Of a stretch of 64,000 nt of DNA, positions 1 to 8,268 are shown one piece after another (the stretch's first letter is position 1; each line of letters starts with the position of its first letter). The DNA lies in contig JACCTC010000127.1 of NCBI GenBank assembly GCA_013812655.1, forward strand, positions 1-64,000, in the 5' to 3' direction. Below the pieces are notes generated by a model. That model was not told the origin of the DNA and did no database searches. It worked only from the letters and a program-made list of their open reading frames with translations. The position numbers and the translations under genes were made by a program. This stretch comes from Deltaproteobacteria bacterium (lineage in GTDB: Bacteria > Myxococcota_A > Polyangia > Haliangiales > Haliangiaceae).

Positions 1-323
1 GGCGACGCTGGGCGAGCCGTCGCGGCCGGTTGCTGCGCGGCGACCGGGCCAGTTGCAGGGCGTGCCGGAACACCGCTCGGCGGCGCTGGCGATGGCGGTC
101 GGGGACGCGCGAGCGTCTTCGCGAACGTCGGAGCCTTCGCCGAATCAACAGCCGGCTCCGCCACGACTGGCACGGCGGCCGCGGGCGTCGACGCCATCTG
201 GCGCACGAGCCCTTGGAGCTGCCCATCGGATGCCTGCGGGGTGTGGATGTCGCGCTCCCACTCCGCCTCGTCCATCGCGTCCATCTCGACGACGCGCTCG
301 TCGGGTCCCGCGGGTTTCGTCAT
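1..323 (-). CDS. Pro/Ala-rich hypothetical protein, 3' end cut off by the window
   Basis: The frame opens with ATG at 323 and runs off the window edge, giving about 107 residues. The first 35 residues are acidic (MTKPAGPDERVVEMDAMDEA at the start); the rest is rich in Pro, Ala and Thr, like a flexible linker before a domain that lies outside the window. No signal peptide or known motif is visible. Its ATG overlaps the stop of the preceding lipoprotein gene as ATGA (320-323), so it is probably translationally coupled and is the last visible gene of the kinase/regulator operon. Function not recognised. Confidence 0.65.
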   Translation of the reverse strand, partial: MTKPAGPDERVVEMDAMDEAEWERDIHTPQASDGQLQGLVRQMASTPAAAVPVVAEPAVDSAKAPTFAKTLARPRPPSPAPPSGVPARPATGPVAAQQPAATARPAS

Positions 324-814
324 GGCTGGGTCGCCTTCGCGACGAGCCCATCGAGACCCTCGGCCGCTTCACGCTCGCTCGCGAACGTGTGATCCGCAGC
401 GGTCCGCGGCGAACCCGCCTCGACATCGAACAGCGTGATCGTCACCCGCAGCGCTCGCTTCTTGCCCGGCACGATCTGCGCGAACAGCAGCTGGTTCGCG
501 GCGAGCGAACGGCCGACCGCCTGGTAGCAAGCCGCCGTCGGCTCGACGCACTCGATCGACAGCTGGACGACCTCGACCGAGACCTTCGAGATCTCGGTCT
601 CGTCGATGCCGGTGACCTGCGCCTTCGCGAGCGACTCGGTCGCCGCCTTCGCGACCTTCGGAAACTTGTCGCTCTCGACGGCGAGCACCGCGAGCTTCAC
701 CTTGCTCTTCGGCGCGATCACGTCGGCGGGAGTCGTCGTCGTGGTCGTCGCTGCACGTGGCTTCGTGCACGCGACCGCTGCGATGGTGACCACCATCATG
801 CAAAACGCCCTCAC
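320..814 (-). CDS. Putative lipoprotein, 164 aa
   Basis: The N-terminus has a short hydrophobic stretch (MRAFCMMVVTIAAVACTKP) ending in a plausible lipobox Cys at about residue 16, then a Thr-rich linker. The rest is a small soluble domain of mixed alpha/beta character with two Cys (around residues 88 and 95). The composition suggests a periplasmic helper that reads or totals something, but I recognise no family. It lies 27 bp downstream of the OmpR-type regulator and overlaps the next gene by ATGA, so it belongs to the sensor-kinase operon and may be an accessory or output protein of that system (inference from position only). Confidence 0.7.
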   Translation of the reverse strand: MRAFCMMVVTIAAVACTKPRAATTTTTTPADVIAPKSKVKLAVLAVESDKFPKVAKAATESLAKAQVTGIDETEISKVSVEVVQLSIECVEPTAACYQAVGRSLAANQLLFAQIVPGKKRALRVTITLFDVEAGSPRTAADHTFASEREAAEGLDGLVAKATQP

Positions 815-841
815 CTGGGCCTGATGATAACACCCGCGGCG

Positions 842-1576
842 CTACGGGACGAGCTTGTAGCCCAGGCCGTAGACCGTGAGGATGTGGCGCGGGCTCTTCT
901 GGTCTTCCTCGAGCTTGCGGCGCAGCTTGACGATGAAGTTGTCGACGGTGCGGCTCGTCGGCGAGGCCTGGATGCCCCACACCTTCTCGAGCAGCTCGTC
1001 GCGCGACACCGTCTCGTCGGAGCGCTCGCGCAGGAGCTTCAGGACCTCGAGCTCGTAGAACGTCAGCCGCTTGCTGGTCCGGCCCTTGGTCATCGTGTGC
1101 TTGCGCGCGTTGATCGTCCACGTGCCGATCGCGAAGGTCTCGTCCGCGTGCGACGACATCCGCGTCTGGCGACGGAAGATCGCGTTGATCCGCGCGATCA
1201 GCTCGGCGACCGAGAACGGCTTGGTCACGTAGTCGTCGGCGCCCGCCTCGAGCCCGCGGATCTTGTCGGTCTCCTGCGCCTTCGCGGTCAGGATGATGAT
1301 CGGCACCGTCTCGTCGCGCTGGCGCAGCGTCTCGCAGACCCGGTAGCCGTTGTCATCGGGCAGCATCAGATCGAGCAGCACGCAGTCGGGCGCCCAGTCC
1401 ATCGCCGCGGTCAGGCCCTCGGCGCCGGTGCCACGCGCCTGGACCTCGAAGCCCTCGAACTCGAGCGCGTCGCGAATCCCTCGCACGATGTCGGGCTCGT
1501 CCTCGATCACGAGGATGCGCTTCTTCGTCCCCTCGACGGGCTCGGTCACGGCGGTCACGCCCGTACTATTTACCAT
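842..1576 (-). CDS. OmpR/PhoB-family response regulator
   Basis: Residues about 20-135 form a receiver domain: acidic pocket IEDEPD, phospho-acceptor Asp near 69 in [11 protein letters not shown], and the conserved Lys in DDYVTKPFS. Residues about 150-244 form a winged-helix effector domain ending [15 protein letters not shown]...YGLGYKLVP, typical of OmpR/PhoB transcription factors. The length of 244 aa is normal. I chose the ATG at 1576, which overlaps the end of the kinase gene by 11 bp; longer in-frame starts have arginine-rich shadow sequence. A GTG a few codons inside is an alternative. It is the cognate partner of the adjacent sensor kinase. Confidence 0.93.
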   Translation of the reverse strand: MVNSTGVTAVTEPVEGTKKRILVIEDEPDIVRGIRDALEFEGFEVQARGTGAEGLTAAMDWAPDCVLLDLMLPDDNGYRVCETLRQRDETVPIIILTAKAQETDKIRGLEAGADDYVTKPFSVAELIARINAIFRRQTRMSSHADETFAIGTWTINARKHTMTKGRTSKRLTFYELEVLKLLRERSDETVSRDELLEKVWGIQASPTSRTVDNFIVKLRRKLEEDQKSPRHILTVYGLGYKLVP

Positions 1577-3086
1577 CGATCGGAAGCCAGATGCTGAACG
1601 TCGAGCCGTGTCCCGTCGAGCTCGCGACCTCGACGTCGCCGCCGTGCGCGCGCGCGATGTGCTGGACGAGCGCCAGGCCGATGCCCGAGCCACGGATCGG
1701 CTTGAGCCGGATCGCGCGTGCGCGATAGAACCGCTCGAAGATCCGTTCGTGCTCCTCCGGATCGATGCCTGGCCCCCAGTCGCGGACTGCGAGGACGATG
1801 CGATCGCCCTGCTTCTTCAGCGACAGTGCGATCTTCTTGCCTTCGGGCGCGTACTTGATCGCGTTGTCGATCAGGTTCAGCACCGCGAGCGTGTACGCGT
1901 TGGCATCGAGCCGAAGCAGCGGCAGCTCGGACTCGACGTCGACCTCGAGCGTCATCTCGGCGGCCTGTACGCGCCGGCCCGACAGCTCGAGGGCGCGATC
2001 GACGACCTCGCCGAGGTCCATGTCGTCGGCAAACTCGTAGACGCCCATCCCGCGCTCGATCTTCGCGAAGTCGAGGACGTTGTCGATCAGCCGGCCGAGC
2101 CGCACGCTCTCGCGCCAGATGATCTCGGCATACTCGTGCGCCTGCTCGGGGCTCTTCGTGCGGCCCTCGGCGAGCATCTCGCCGAACATCGAGATGATCG
2201 AGAGCGGCGTCTTCAGCTCGTGCGAGACGTTCGAGATGAACTCGCTCTTCAGCTCGTTGAGCCGGCGCTCGCGGCGGATCGCAAAGCCGAGCGCGAGCAA
2301 GCCCGCGAGGATGACGAGCACGGCGCTGCCGATCACGATCGCGTCGATCAGCCGCTTGCGCTGCTGCGCGTCCGGATCGCCGACATCCTTCTGGGCGACG
2401 CGCAGCACGAAACCATCCCAGGTCTCGGTGAACCGCCGCTCGACGACCAGGCCATCCGAGATCTCGCCGAACGGAGCGCCGTAACGGACCTCACCGCGAT
2501 CGTCGATCACCTGGTAGAGCCGCTTGCTCGAGTCGCTGAAGATGAAGAACTGCGGGAACAGGTGGCCGACGAGGTGGAACAGGTCGTCCTCGATCACGAC
2601 GTAGAACGTCCGGCCCTGGGACACCCGGCGCATGAACGAGAACAGGTACGGCTGATCGAGGTTGAGGTAGAGGTGGCCGCGGGTATCGACGGGCTGTCGG
2701 GTCAACGGGAGCTGCGGCAGGACGTTCGCGAGGAACCAGTCACGGAACGCGACGCTGCGGCTCGACACGACGCCGTCGGGGACGAGGTTGAGATCGGCGT
2801 CGAGCACGAACACGCTGCGGACCGCAGCCCCGGACTGCTCGACCTTCTTCTGCAGCGGGGTCTTCGACATCTCGTCGAGCCCGATGCCGCGCATCAGCTT
2901 CTTGTCGGCGTCGTCGATGAGCGACTCGATGTTGAGAACCTTCTCCTCCGCCAGATCGAGCATCAGCGCGAGCTCGCGGTCGCGAGACGTCTGTTCCGAG
3001 GTCGCCGTGTAGCCGTAATATGCGAGTGCCGCAGCCGCGGCCAACACCGCGAAGATCAAGGCATTCACGAGGAGCAGGCGACGCAC
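1566..3086 (-). CDS. Membrane sensor histidine kinase
   Basis: Two membrane helices (about 7-27 and 245-268) flank a periplasmic sensor region of roughly 215 residues. The cytoplasmic part has the H-box [12 protein letters not shown] (phospho-His near 288), N-box [13 protein letters not shown], and G-boxes [20 protein letters not shown] and [11 protein letters not shown], so autokinase activity is expected. No HAMP domain is evident between the second helix and the dimerisation helix. It starts with GTG at 3086, directly before the first membrane helix. It is first in a minus-strand operon with the OmpR-type regulator, to which it presumably passes phosphate; the signal sensed is unknown. Confidence 0.93.
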   Translation of the reverse strand: MRRLLLVNALIFAVLAAAAALAYYGYTATSEQTSRDRELALMLDLAEEKVLNIESLIDDADKKLMRGIGLDEMSKTPLQKKVEQSGAAVRSVFVLDADLNLVPDGVVSSRSVAFRDWFLANVLPQLPLTRQPVDTRGHLYLNLDQPYLFSFMRRVSQGRTFYVVIEDDLFHLVGHLFPQFFIFSDSSKRLYQVIDDRGEVRYGAPFGEISDGLVVERRFTETWDGFVLRVAQKDVGDPDAQQRKRLIDAIVIGSAVLVILAGLLALGFAIRRERRLNELKSEFISNVSHELKTPLSIISMFGEMLAEGRTKSPEQAHEYAEIIWRESVRLGRLIDNVLDFAKIERGMGVYEFADDMDLGEVVDRALELSGRRVQAAEMTLEVDVESELPLLRLDANAYTLAVLNLIDNAIKYAPEGKKIALSLKKQGDRIVLAVRDWGPGIDPEEHERIFERFYRARAIRLKPIRGSGIGLALVQHIARAHGGDVEVASSTGHGSTFSIWLPIDGK

Positions 3087-3259
3087 GCGCCCGCGATCCT
3101 GCCACGTCTTCCGTCACTTGTAAGTCCTCAAGGTTGCTAGGTGACTACAAGTCGTGTTAGACGGCTGACTAACGCGCAACTCAATCCGGACTTCGGGATT
3201 CGGCGTGTTTCTAGGCAATTAGCGGCTCGATACCTCGCATTCGCGCAGAAGAGGCAGGG

Positions 3260-4273
3260 ATGGATTCCATCTTCGAAGAAGACGCCGATGAGGTGGGTGG
3301 GGAGATCGAGGCGTATTGCCCGTCGCCACGCTGCAAGGCGGATACGACGCACACGATCATCAGCATGTACGAGGACGAGGTCCGTCGCGTGCAGTGCGTG
3401 GTCTGTGGCGAGGTTCACGCCTACCGCAAGCCACGTGGCGACGGTACCGAGGAAGCTGCCGAGGGCGCCGCAAAGAAGTCGACCCAGAAGCGGATGACCT
3501 GGGACGACGCGATGGCCCGTGCCACCGACGCCGACCTCGCCAACTGCCGGCCGTACTCGATCCGCGATGCCTACGAGGAAGGCGACGTCGTGCACCACCC
3601 GGTGTTCGACATCGGCTTCGTGATCGACCTGCTGCCTGACAACAAGGTCGAGGTGATCTTCCGCGACGGTGGCTCGCGTGTGCTCGTGCACAACCGCGGC
3701 GATCTCGCGTCGCGCATGCCGGACATCAGCGAGATCCCGGTGCCGCGCGAGGCTAAGAAGAAGAAGCGCGCGAAGAAGCCAGGCGCCGACGGCACGCTGC
3801 CGACGGTCCCGGCGCGCTCCAAGGCGCAGGTCGAAGAGGCCGTGCTGCGTGCCCGTGGCGCGGCGCAGATGCGCATGGACGAGGCTCAGAAGACGGCCGA
3901 CGAGCGCAACAAGAAGCTCAAGGACGAGGCCAAGAAGAGCAAGGGTAAGGGCAAGGCGCCCGCGACCCCCGCGAAGGTGCCTGTGGCCCCCGCGAAGGCA
4001 GCGGCGAACGCGAAGGCGCCTGCTGCGAAGGCTGCGCCTGCGAAGGCTGCGCCGGCGAAGGGCTTAGAGAAACCGGCTGCGAAGGTGGCCAAGGCGCCTG
4101 CGAATGCGACCGCCAAGCCTGCGAAGCCGGCCAAGCCCGCCGCCAAGCCCGTAAAGAAGGCTCCGGCGAAGAAGCCGCCGGCGAAGAAGCCGGCCGCCAA
4201 GCCCGCCGCCAAGCCGGTAAAGAAGGCTCCGGCGAAGAAGCCGTCGAAGCCCGCTCCCAAGAAGAAAAAGTAA
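3260..4273 (+). CDS. Zinc-ribbon / SH3-like (CarD- or KOW-like) protein with histone H1-like tail
   Basis: Three parts are visible. Residues about 18-55 carry four Cys in two pairs (YCPSPRC and VQCVVCG), a zinc ribbon. Residues about 95-155 ([20 protein letters not shown] onward) resemble the small SH3-like fold found in CarD-type and KOW proteins. From about 165 the chain is almost only Lys, Ala and Pro, with AAKP/PAKK repeats including two copies of a 22-residue unit, like histone H1 or the tails of bacterial AlgP- and H1-like proteins. Likely a nucleic-acid or RNA-polymerase-associated nucleoid protein (inference). The start at 3260 has an AGGCAGGG Shine-Dalgarno. It converges with the kinase gene at 4283, leaving 9 bp. 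Confidence 0.85.
   Translation: MDSIFEEDADEVGGEIEAYCPSPRCKADTTHTIISMYEDEVRRVQCVVCGEVHAYRKPRGDGTEEAAEGAAKKSTQKRMTWDDAMARATDADLANCRPYSIRDAYEEGDVVHHPVFDIGFVIDLLPDNKVEVIFRDGGSRVLVHNRGDLASRMPDISEIPVPREAKKKKRAKKPGADGTLPTVPARSKAQVEEAVLRARGAAQMRMDEAQKTADERNKKLKDEAKKSKGKGKAPATPAKVPVAPAKAAANAKAPAAKAAPAKAAPAKGLEKPAAKVAKAPANATAKPAKPAKPAAKPVKKAPAKKPPAKKPAAKPAAKPVKKAPAKKPSKPAPKKKK
4130..4245 (+). repeat. In-frame 66-bp direct repeat in the Lys/Ala/Pro tail
   Basis: The stretch gtaaagaaggctccggcgaa continuing to gaagccg occurs at 4151-4177 and again at 4217-4243, a spacing of 66 bp (22 codons). The repeat is preserved at the nucleotide level, including wobble positions, which suggests recent duplication and makes the tail length likely to vary between strains. 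Confidence 0.85.
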
Positions 4274-4282
4274 CCGCGCCGT

Positions 4283-5392
4283 TCAGCTGGCCGGTCGTTC
4301 AGTTGGCCGGACTGGCGGCTCGGAGTCGCGCCGCGGCTTCTGGCGGAACGGCAGGAGCACCGTGAACTCGGTGAACACGTCGGGCTGCGAGTCGACGGTG
4401 ATCAGCCCGCCGTGGAGCTCGATCAGGCCACGGGCGATGTAGAGCCCGAGCCCTGCGGAGTCGGGACCCGCAGAGGTGTGGTGCTTCGCAGGCTGCGCGT
4501 GGAGGAACGGATCGAAGATCCGCTGGCGGTCCTGCTCGGCGATCCCGACGCCGTTGTCGCGGACCCGGAGCCGTGCCCAGCCGCCGGGGTAGCGATCCGT
4601 CGGAGCTTCGTCGACGCAGATCGTGATCTCGCCCTGTTCGGGCGTGTAGCGGATCGCATTGGAGACGAGGTTCACGGCGATCTGGTGGATCTTGTCGCGG
4701 TCTGCGTCGAGGCGATCGATCCGCTCGACCCGGGTCTCGAGCTTCTGCCGGCGGGCATTCGCGAGCGGCAGGAGCTCGGTCACGACGTCGCGAACCTCCT
4801 CGCCGAGGTCGACCGGCTCGCGGCGGAGGATCATGCTGCCGGCCTCGAGACGGCTGACATCTAGCATGTCGTGGACCAGGCGCTTCAGCCGGTGCGCGTT
4901 GCGCCGGACCGACGACATCGGCCGCGCGATCAGCGGCGGCAGCTCGCCGAACCGGCCCTCGGAGAACAGATCGAGGTAGCCGACGATGCTGGTGAGCGGC
5001 GTGCGGAGCTCGTGCGCCGCGATCGAGATGAACTCGGCCTTGATTTGGCTCTGGCGCTCGAGCTCGGCGTTCTTGGAACGGAGCTGGGCCTCGACCTCCG
5101 CGAGCGCACGGGTTCGCTGGCGCACGATCTGGTCGAGGTTCGCCCGCAGCGCGCGAAACTCGCCCCGCGCCTCATCGACCTCGCGCGTGCGTTCCTCGAG
5201 GACGTTACCGAGCCGGACCGCGGCGTCGAATAGCTCGGCCTGGGTCGGCGAGGCAGTGCCCGAGCGCTCGAGCCGGTTGATCAGGACCTCGATGGTGCGC
5301 CGCGCAGCTGCGAGCTCGTCCTCGAGCTCTGCGATCCGCTCGTCCTGCGGAGCCCGAGGCTTTGTGGTCCCGGTCGGATCATCGCCGCTCAC
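4283..5392 (-). CDS. Cytosolic histidine kinase coupled to a FIST sensor
   Basis: 369 aa with no membrane segment. An N-terminal coiled coil of about 110 residues is followed by the H-box FISIAAHELRTPLTS, N-box NLVSNAIRYTPEQG and G-boxes RDNGVGIAEQDRQRIFDPF and SAGLGLYIARG. The GTG start at 5392 overlaps the stop of the FIST gene as GTGA, so the two are translationally coupled. The FIST protein probably serves as its soluble input module. No response regulator is adjacent, so the partner is elsewhere. An upstream in-frame ATG would add arginine-rich shadow sequence and was rejected. Confidence 0.9.
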   Translation of the reverse strand: MSGDDPTGTTKPRAPQDERIAELEDELAAARRTIEVLINRLERSGTASPTQAELFDAAVRLGNVLEERTREVDEARGEFRALRANLDQIVRQRTRALAEVEAQLRSKNAELERQSQIKAEFISIAAHELRTPLTSIVGYLDLFSEGRFGELPPLIARPMSSVRRNAHRLKRLVHDMLDVSRLEAGSMILRREPVDLGEEVRDVVTELLPLANARRQKLETRVERIDRLDADRDKIHQIAVNLVSNAIRYTPEQGEITICVDEAPTDRYPGGWARLRVRDNGVGIAEQDRQRIFDPFLHAQPAKHHTSAGPDSAGLGLYIARGLIELHGGLITVDSQPDVFTEFTVLLPFRQKPRRDSEPPVRPTERPAS

Positions 5393-6528
5393 CGCGGACG
5401 TCCGATCGCGAGCCCGGCCAGCGTGTGGTTCACGAGGAGCATCCCGGACTGCTCGCCGAGGCTCTGGAAGCCGACGACGTCGTACTGCCCGTAGGCGCCC
5501 GCAAGCTCGCGCTCGAGGTTTCGCATCGACGCCTCCCAGTGGCGGCCGAGGCACGAGCACGCGAGGAACGCTCCCATGGTGCCGCCAACCTTCTCGGCGG
5601 CCAGCGCGAGGTCACGCGTCGTCGTTCCGATCAGATCGCCGGGACACATGATCCGCAGCACGTGGCCGGGATCGACGGCGCTCGCGAGGTGGATGCACTC
5701 GTTCTCGAGGTGCGTGATCGAGCGGACGTAAGGCAGCCCGTCGACGTAGCGCGCGAACGTGTGGTTCGGCCGCGGCATGGCGAGCTCCTCGCCGACTCCA
5801 CGGAGCAGCTCGCGCAGCCGCGATACCGCCGGGCGACCGTCGAGCTCCTCGATCACGCGGCCCGAGCTCGCGGTGACCACGGTGTTGATCTCGGTCGGCA
5901 GCACGTGAGAGGACATCACCGCGTGAAACGGCAGCTCGCTCTCGAGCAGCACGACCACGCCGGCATCGGTCAGCACCTCGCCGTCGACCCAGAGGAACGG
6001 CCTTCTCGTCGACTGCACCTCGGTCGCCGCACAGCCACCGACGAACCGAATCTGCGGCGCCGCGGCCGCCGAGCCGATGCAGAACGCCTCCTCCTGGCCA
6101 CACCGACCGTCGACGAGCGTGATCGCGACGTGGCGTGATGGATCGAGCCCGGTCGCCGAGCGACCCATCGAGATCGCCGCGCGCTGTACGGCATCGCGGC
6201 TGCGCGTCAGTGCGGACTTCGGCAGCTCCTTGGCGACGCCGATGCCGACGTGCACCCAATCGCCATACAGCCCGAGCCCGACCGCGGCGAGGCCATCGAG
6301 GAGCGGCGCGCCCTTGCCGATGACGCCGGTCGTGGTGCCACCGATGACGGGTGCCGGCACGAGCTCACGATGCGTGACCTCGGCGATCACCTGCGGATCG
6401 TGTCGCCAGTCTGCGAACACGAACGCGACCCGAAGATCCGGCGCTGCCAGTCCATCCGCGATCTCGCGAGCGACCAGCTCGCTGTCTGCGCCCACCGCCA
6501 CCACCTGTCGTGAGATCGGGTCCGCCAC
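5389..6528 (-). CDS. FIST-domain sensory protein
   Basis: 379 aa, soluble. The N-terminal half ([10 protein letters not shown]... [12 protein letters not shown]... [11 protein letters not shown]) matches the FIST N domain, a sensor thought to bind small ligands such as amino acids. The C-terminal half ([17 protein letters not shown]... [15 protein letters not shown]... ACSCLGRHW) matches FIST_C. I chose the GTG at 6528, which gives the canonical start; the long upstream extension overlaps the divergent parA-like gene. FIST is normally found in one chain with a kinase or next to one, and here the kinase is the GTGA-coupled downstream gene. The ligand cannot be told from sequence. Confidence 0.88.
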   Translation of the reverse strand: MADPISRQVVAVGADSELVAREIADGLAAPDLRVAFVFADWRHDPQVIAEVTHRELVPAPVIGGTTTGVIGKGAPLLDGLAAVGLGLYGDWVHVGIGVAKELPKSALTRSRDAVQRAAISMGRSATGLDPSRHVAITLVDGRCGQEEAFCIGSAAAAPQIRFVGGCAATEVQSTRRPFLWVDGEVLTDAGVVVLLESELPFHAVMSSHVLPTEINTVVTASSGRVIEELDGRPAVSRLRELLRGVGEELAMPRPNHTFARYVDGLPYVRSITHLENECIHLASAVDPGHVLRIMCPGDLIGTTTRDLALAAEKVGGTMGAFLACSCLGRHWEASMRNLERELAGAYGQYDVVGFQSLGEQSGMLLVNHTLAGLAIGRPR

Positions 6529-6588
6529 GCAGGCGACTATAGCGCCGAAAAGTTGCCCCAGTTCCGTCGATGCCGCTTCGATAAGGGC

Positions 6589-7557
6589 ATGGAGAAGACG
6601 TGCAGCGCGTGTGGGCAGCTGTTCAAGCCGGCCTTCGTGTTTCAGATCGCGGTGACGGCGAATGGTCAGCGCAATCATTACTGTTCGCTCGAGTGTCGCA
6701 AGGACGGCCTCGGTGACGAGGCGTTCCGCGCGAAGCGCGCACGTCGGATCGCGATCCTCAATCAGAAGGGCGGCACCGGAAAAACCACCACAGCCGTCAA
6801 CCTCGCAGCGGGACTCGCAGAGCGCGAGAACGACGTGCTCCTGATCGACACCGATGCGCAGGGCAACGTCGGTGTGTCGCTCGGGGTCAACGGCGAGAAG
6901 TCGCTCTATCACGTGCTCGTCGACGGCGTGGACCCGACGGAATCGGGAGTTCCGGTACGCAAGCACCTCGACGTCATCACGTCGGACTCGACGCTGGCGG
7001 CTGCCGAGATCTGGCTCGCGCGCCAGAACACGGACGCGCGCTCGAAGATGTTGTTCAAGCGCCTCAACCTCATGCAGGTCTCGCGGCGCTACGACTTCGT
7101 CATCATCGACTGCGGTCCGTCGCTGAACCTCCTCAACCAGAACGCGCTGTCGTACGTCGACGAGGTCATCATCCCGGTGACCTGCGATTACCTGTCGCTG
7201 GTCGGCGTCAAGCAGGTGCTACGCACGATCAAGGACGTCGAGCGCCACCTCGGTCACGCCGTCCGGGTCTCCGCGGTCTTGCCGACGTTCTACGACGGCC
7301 GCACGCGGCTCGCGCGCGAGGTCCTCGAGACGTTGCAGGGACACTTCAAGCAGAAGTGCCTCGAGCCGATCCGGCTCAACACGCGCCTCGCCGAGGCCCC
7401 GAGCCACAAGAAGACGATCTTCGAGTACGCGCCGACCTCGCATGGCGCTGCCGACTACAACCGCGTTTGCGACTGGGTGCTCAGCACCACGACGCGCGCG
7501 GAGGTTGCGGCTGATTCGAGCTTTCACCCCGAGCCCACGTCGCCCGCTGCCGCATGA
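6589..7557 (+). CDS. ParA/Soj-family ATPase with N-terminal zinc finger
   Basis: 322 aa. Residues 1-40 hold CSAC and a downstream C-x3-C (HYCSLEC), a likely zinc finger not present in standard ParA. Residues about 47-300 are a ParA/MinD-type ATPase with the deviant Walker [13 protein letters not shown] (signature Lys present), Walker A' IDTDAQGN and Walker [10 protein letters not shown]. It should form a nucleotide-dependent dimer that binds DNA and positions a cargo. The start at 6589 follows a 60-bp divergent region shared with the FIST gene. It forms an operon with an RHH-like protein and a small conserved protein. No ParB is adjacent, so chromosome segregation is not the default reading. 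Confidence 0.9.
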   Translation: MEKTCSACGQLFKPAFVFQIAVTANGQRNHYCSLECRKDGLGDEAFRAKRARRIAILNQKGGTGKTTTAVNLAAGLAERENDVLLIDTDAQGNVGVSLGVNGEKSLYHVLVDGVDPTESGVPVRKHLDVITSDSTLAAAEIWLARQNTDARSKMLFKRLNLMQVSRRYDFVIIDCGPSLNLLNQNALSYVDEVIIPVTCDYLSLVGVKQVLRTIKDVERHLGHAVRVSAVLPTFYDGRTRLAREVLETLQGHFKQKCLEPIRLNTRLAEAPSHKKTIFEYAPTSHGAADYNRVCDWVLSTTTRAEVAADSSFHPEPTSPAAA

Positions 7558-7565
7558 GGTCCCCC

Positions 7566-7880
7566 ATGAAAGAAGAGAAGTTGATGGCCCACGACCCACT
7601 GAGTGACGCGGACGCGATCCTCAGCGAGGAATACTATGGTCGCCGCGTCGTTCGCGGTGAGGATGCAGCTCATACGCCCAAGCGGCGTGCCGGGGGCGGC
7701 ACGCGGCCGACGCACTACAAGGTGATCTGCATCTCGATGTACACGCGCGACATCGAGGAGCTCGAGGCGAAGGTCGCGGAGCTCAAGCGGCGGGGCTGGA
7801 CCAAGGCCAACAAGTCGCAGCTGATCCGGCTGGCGCTGAGCCAGCTCGATCTCGACAAGCTCCCGACGCCGCGGCAATAG
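7566..7880 (+). CDS. Ribbon-helix-helix-like DNA-binding protein
   Basis: 104 aa. The C-terminal half has a short strand-like segment ([16 protein letters not shown]) followed by two helices ([13 protein letters not shown] and [13 protein letters not shown]), the pattern of MetJ/Arc-type RHH repressors and of the centromere-binding partners of some ParA proteins. The N-terminal 45 residues are basic and disordered. The ATG at 7566 has a GAGG Shine-Dalgarno overlapping the stop of the ParA gene; an ATG at 7584 is possible. Its position 8 bp after a ParA-type ATPase makes it the natural candidate for the ParA adaptor (inference). Confidence 0.75.
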   Translation: MKEEKLMAHDPLSDADAILSEEYYGRRVVRGEDAAHTPKRRAGGGTRPTHYKVICISMYTRDIEELEAKVAELKRRGWTKANKSQLIRLALSQLDLDKLPTPRQ

Positions 7881-7898
7881 CGGGCGTATAGTGACCGG

Positions 7899-8168
7899 GT
7901 GATCGAGGATCTGCCCGGGCGCTACCACGAGTATCTCGAGCGGTTCGCGAAGGAGCTCGGCGACGTTGCCGTCGGAGCGTTCGCGAAGTTCAGCGGCAAG
8001 CTGATCAAGAAGCTCTCGTTCGAGGAGTTCACGCCGGCGTACCTCGAGTACACCGAGATGGCGGACCGCTACTTCGAGAGCATCGAGCGCGGCGATACGA
8101 TCAACGACGTGATCTTGCGGCTGATCCGCGAGCAGGCAGCGAGTCTCGTGCTGAAGCCGCCGGGCTAG
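7899..8168 (+). CDS. Small conserved hypothetical protein, 89 aa
   Basis: A helical, soluble protein starting with GTG at 7899, 18 bp after the RHH-like gene. No motif is recognised. Codon usage follows the neighbours and the residues are diverse, which supports a real gene. It is third in the ParA operon and may be part of the cargo or an adaptor. Confidence 0.7.
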   Translation: MIEDLPGRYHEYLERFAKELGDVAVGAFAKFSGKLIKKLSFEEFTPAYLEYTEMADRYFESIERGDTINDVILRLIREQAASLVLKPPG

Positions 8169-8268
8169 CTGTTGTCGCATCACGCCTACACGCCGTCGGG
8201 CACACGCTGCCCGCGGTGAGCGATCCGGCACGCAACACGAAACGGAGAAGCGTCCGACTTCACATCTC

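Noticed and set aside
6589-8168. Chromosome partition locus (parAB) marking the replication origin
   Set aside because: No ParB, parS-like site, gidA/rsmG or dnaA genes are nearby, and the ATPase has an extra zinc finger; an accessory positioning system fits better.
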